Source: a bacterium HR20
GTDB lineage: Bacteria > Bacteroidota > Ignavibacteria > Kapaibacteriales > NICIL-2
Reading direction: 5' to 3'
Assembly: GCA_002898675.1 (NCBI GenBank)
Contig: BEHW01000047.1
Span: 1-15,994 of the forward strand
Length of the DNA stretch: 15,994 nucleotides
The stretch's first letter is position 1. Every line of letters starts with the position of its first letter. The position numbers were made by a program, and so were the translations under genes. Below the pieces are notes generated by a model. That model was given only the letters and a program-made list of their open reading frames with translations, was not told the origin of the DNA and did not search any database. Below, piece by piece: positions 14,911 through 15,994 of this stretch.

Positions 14911-15777
14911 ATGATGCACCGACGTATTCTCGCACTCCTGCTTTGCACAACGAGCATCGCGACATCGCAGGCTAGCACCCGCGAACACGATTCGAGTTGG
15001 ATCGCAAGCCAGTGCGCACTCATCAGTGGACAACGCTGGACGGAAAGACCCTTTCCAGTGCTCTATGCAATGGTCGCCCAGCTATTCGTGGGTCGTCCGT
15101 ACCGCGCAGGAACACTCGATACCGGACTGTACGAGCGCTGCCGATTCACCAGCGAAGGATTCGATTGTGTCACATTCGTCGAAAGTGCTCTTGCATTAGC
15201 ACAAAGTGCAGCACTCGGCCAGTGTTCATACAACCAATTCATGCACCAACTCGAGCGCATCCGCTATCGGCATGGCGTCGTGGATGGATATCCTTCGCGC
15301 CTGCACTACACCAGCGAATGGATCGCCGATAACGTCGCAAAAGGTATCGTACGCGATATTTCCAGCCAGCTCGGAGCGAAATCAGTGCGCAAGAAGCTCG
15401 ACTTTATGAGCACGCATGCAGAACTCTATCCCCAGCTCCGCGACAGCAGCGCACTCATCACTCAGATCCGCACCATCGAACGGAGACTTTCCCGTCGCCC
15501 GATGGCGATCATCCCACTAGATCGCCTTCCCACTGCACTCAGCGGGATACAATCCGGCGACATCATCGCAATCGCAACGACCAAACCCGGACTCGACTAT
15601 GCACATCTTGGCATCGCTCTTCGATCGGGCGGCAAGCTCTCGCTGCTTCACGCCTCCTCAAAATCTGGGAAAGTCACACTTGAGCCAAGCCTGGAAGAGT
15701 ACGTCCGCTCCTACCCCAGCGCCGCTGGTATTAGTGTTGTGCGCCCACTGACTCCGGTGGAGCGAGCATCGCGCTAA
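14911..15777 (+). CDS. DUF1460 family exported peptidase/amidase (NlpC/P60-like)
   Basis: DUF1460 proteins are cysteine hydrolases with an NlpC/P60-like core; structural work on a Bacteroides member assigned N-acetylmuramoyl-L-alanine amidase activity, so a role in peptidoglycan turnover is likely. The 288-residue product has a signal peptide (MMHRRILALLLCTTSIATSQA). GRPYRAGTLD follows, then the catalytic segment SEGFDCVTFVESALALA with nucleophile C86. A middle part RIRYRHGVVDGYPSRLHYTSEWIADN is typical of the family. GDIIAIATTKPGLDYAHLGIAL carries the probable catalytic His H232, and SLLHASSKSGKV follows. A GTG at 14899 is in frame, but lies within a hairpin and adds only MALG; ATG 14911 is preferred. 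It diverges from the exported protein at 13555-14814 and faces the NifU-like gene with a 6-bp gap. Confidence 0.87.
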   Translation: MMHRRILALLLCTTSIATSQASTREHDSSWIASQCALISGQRWTERPFPVLYAMVAQLFVGRPYRAGTLDTGLYERCRFTSEGFDCVTFVESALALAQSAALGQCSYNQFMHQLERIRYRHGVVDGYPSRLHYTSEWIADNVAKGIVRDISSQLGAKSVRKKLDFMSTHAELYPQLRDSSALITQIRTIERRLSRRPMAIIPLDRLPTALSGIQSGDIIAIATTKPGLDYAHLGIALRSGGKLSLLHASSKSGKVTLEPSLEEYVRSYPSAAGISVVRPLTPVERASR

Positions 15778-15783
15778 CGCACC

Positions 15784-15994
15784 TCATCGAACGTGCTCAA
15801 CGCGAAGAGAGGGATCCAGCGCGCGCCGCAGAAGCCGTTCGATGCCTATTCGGAGCGTGACCATCTGCGCGCTGCAGTGCTCACATGCACCTCGCAGCCG
15901 AACGCGAACAGTGGACCCAGTAACCTCGACAAGCTCCAGGCTGCCGCCATGCTTTTCGACGTACGGCACAATCTCACGTTCGAGCAACTCTTTT
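15784..15994 (-). CDS. NifU-type Fe-S scaffold domain (cut by window edge)
   Basis: The visible 70 residues form a nearly complete NifU C-terminal (Nfu) domain, which carries an iron-sulfur cluster between two subunits and passes it to target proteins. It reads ELLEREIVPYVEKHGGSLELVEV, then STVRVRLRGACEHCSAQMVTL with the CxxC cluster ligands, then RIGIERLLRRALDPSLRVEHV. A TTG at 15987 is a possible start, but the frame stays open to the window edge and the domain's first helix is not complete, so the true start probably lies outside. It could be a stand-alone small Nfu protein or the end of a larger NfuA/NifU-like one. The stop TGA (15784-15786) lies 6 bp from the convergent DUF1460 gene. Confidence 0.85.
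   Translation of the reverse strand, partial: KELLEREIVPYVEKHGGSLELVEVTGSTVRVRLRGACEHCSAQMVTLRIGIERLLRRALDPSLRVEHVR

Noticed and set aside
14815..15033. N-terminal extension of the exported protein at 13555-14814
   Set aside because: It would overlap the divergent DUF1460 gene and both promoters, and place 73 unrelated residues before a clean signal peptide.
1..15994. Mobile element, CRISPR array, tRNA or rRNA
   Set aside because: No transposase or integrase gene, terminal repeats, spaced direct repeats, or tRNA/rRNA-like sequence was seen in the gaps, all of which are under 170 bp.

Overview
The window reads as a dense stretch of a Gram-negative, probably flagellated and respiratory bacterium. 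The best guess is a member or relative of the Bacteroidota/Chlorobiota group (for example Kapabacteria- or Ignavibacteria-like). This rests on four things: a clade II-type nitrous oxide reductase with the NosB-like membrane domain seen in such clusters; two exported proteins of types common in that group (an 'asparagine synthetase B'-labelled family and a DUF1460 amidase); few Shine-Dalgarno sites; and a flagellar FliO tail at the left edge. The taxonomic call is inference from family distribution, not from a marker gene.

Layout. Positions 2-325 (+) hold the end of fliO. Positions 450-2863 (+) hold mreB, mreC and mreD, the cell-shape operon; a 10-codon reading frame bridges mreC and mreD. Facing it, and sharing 4 bp with mreD, is a minus-strand nos operon (9240 down to 2860): a lipoprotein cytochrome c, nosZ, a NosB-like/NosL fusion, nosD, nosF and nosY. 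All junctions are ATGA or TTGA overlaps except the 97-bp gap after nosZ, which holds a perfect 12-bp hairpin with a competing 8-bp pairing. A 165-bp divergent control region (9241-9405) separates the nos operon from smc (9406-12939, +). Two bases after smc comes an exported protein of unknown function (12942-13481). A conserved exported protein (13555-14814, -) and a DUF1460 amidase-like gene (14911-15777, +) diverge from a 96-bp region. The right edge holds a partial NifU-type Fe-S scaffold gene (-).

How the genes work together. The nos genes form a compact N2O respiration module. The cytochrome c is the probable electron donor to NosZ, which reduces N2O to N2 in the periplasm. NosL delivers copper, and NosDFY (a periplasmic beta-helix protein plus an ABC ATPase and permease) matures the CuZ centre. 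No nosR, nosX, nosG, nosH or nosC is present here, so electrons presumably come from the general quinol/cytochrome c chain. MreBCD organises lateral wall synthesis, SMC compacts and segregates the chromosome, and the DUF1460 protein probably trims peptidoglycan.

No tRNA, rRNA, CRISPR array, insertion sequence or phage gene was seen. No gene-free stretch exceeds 300 bp; the longest are 9241-9405 and 326-449, both described below.
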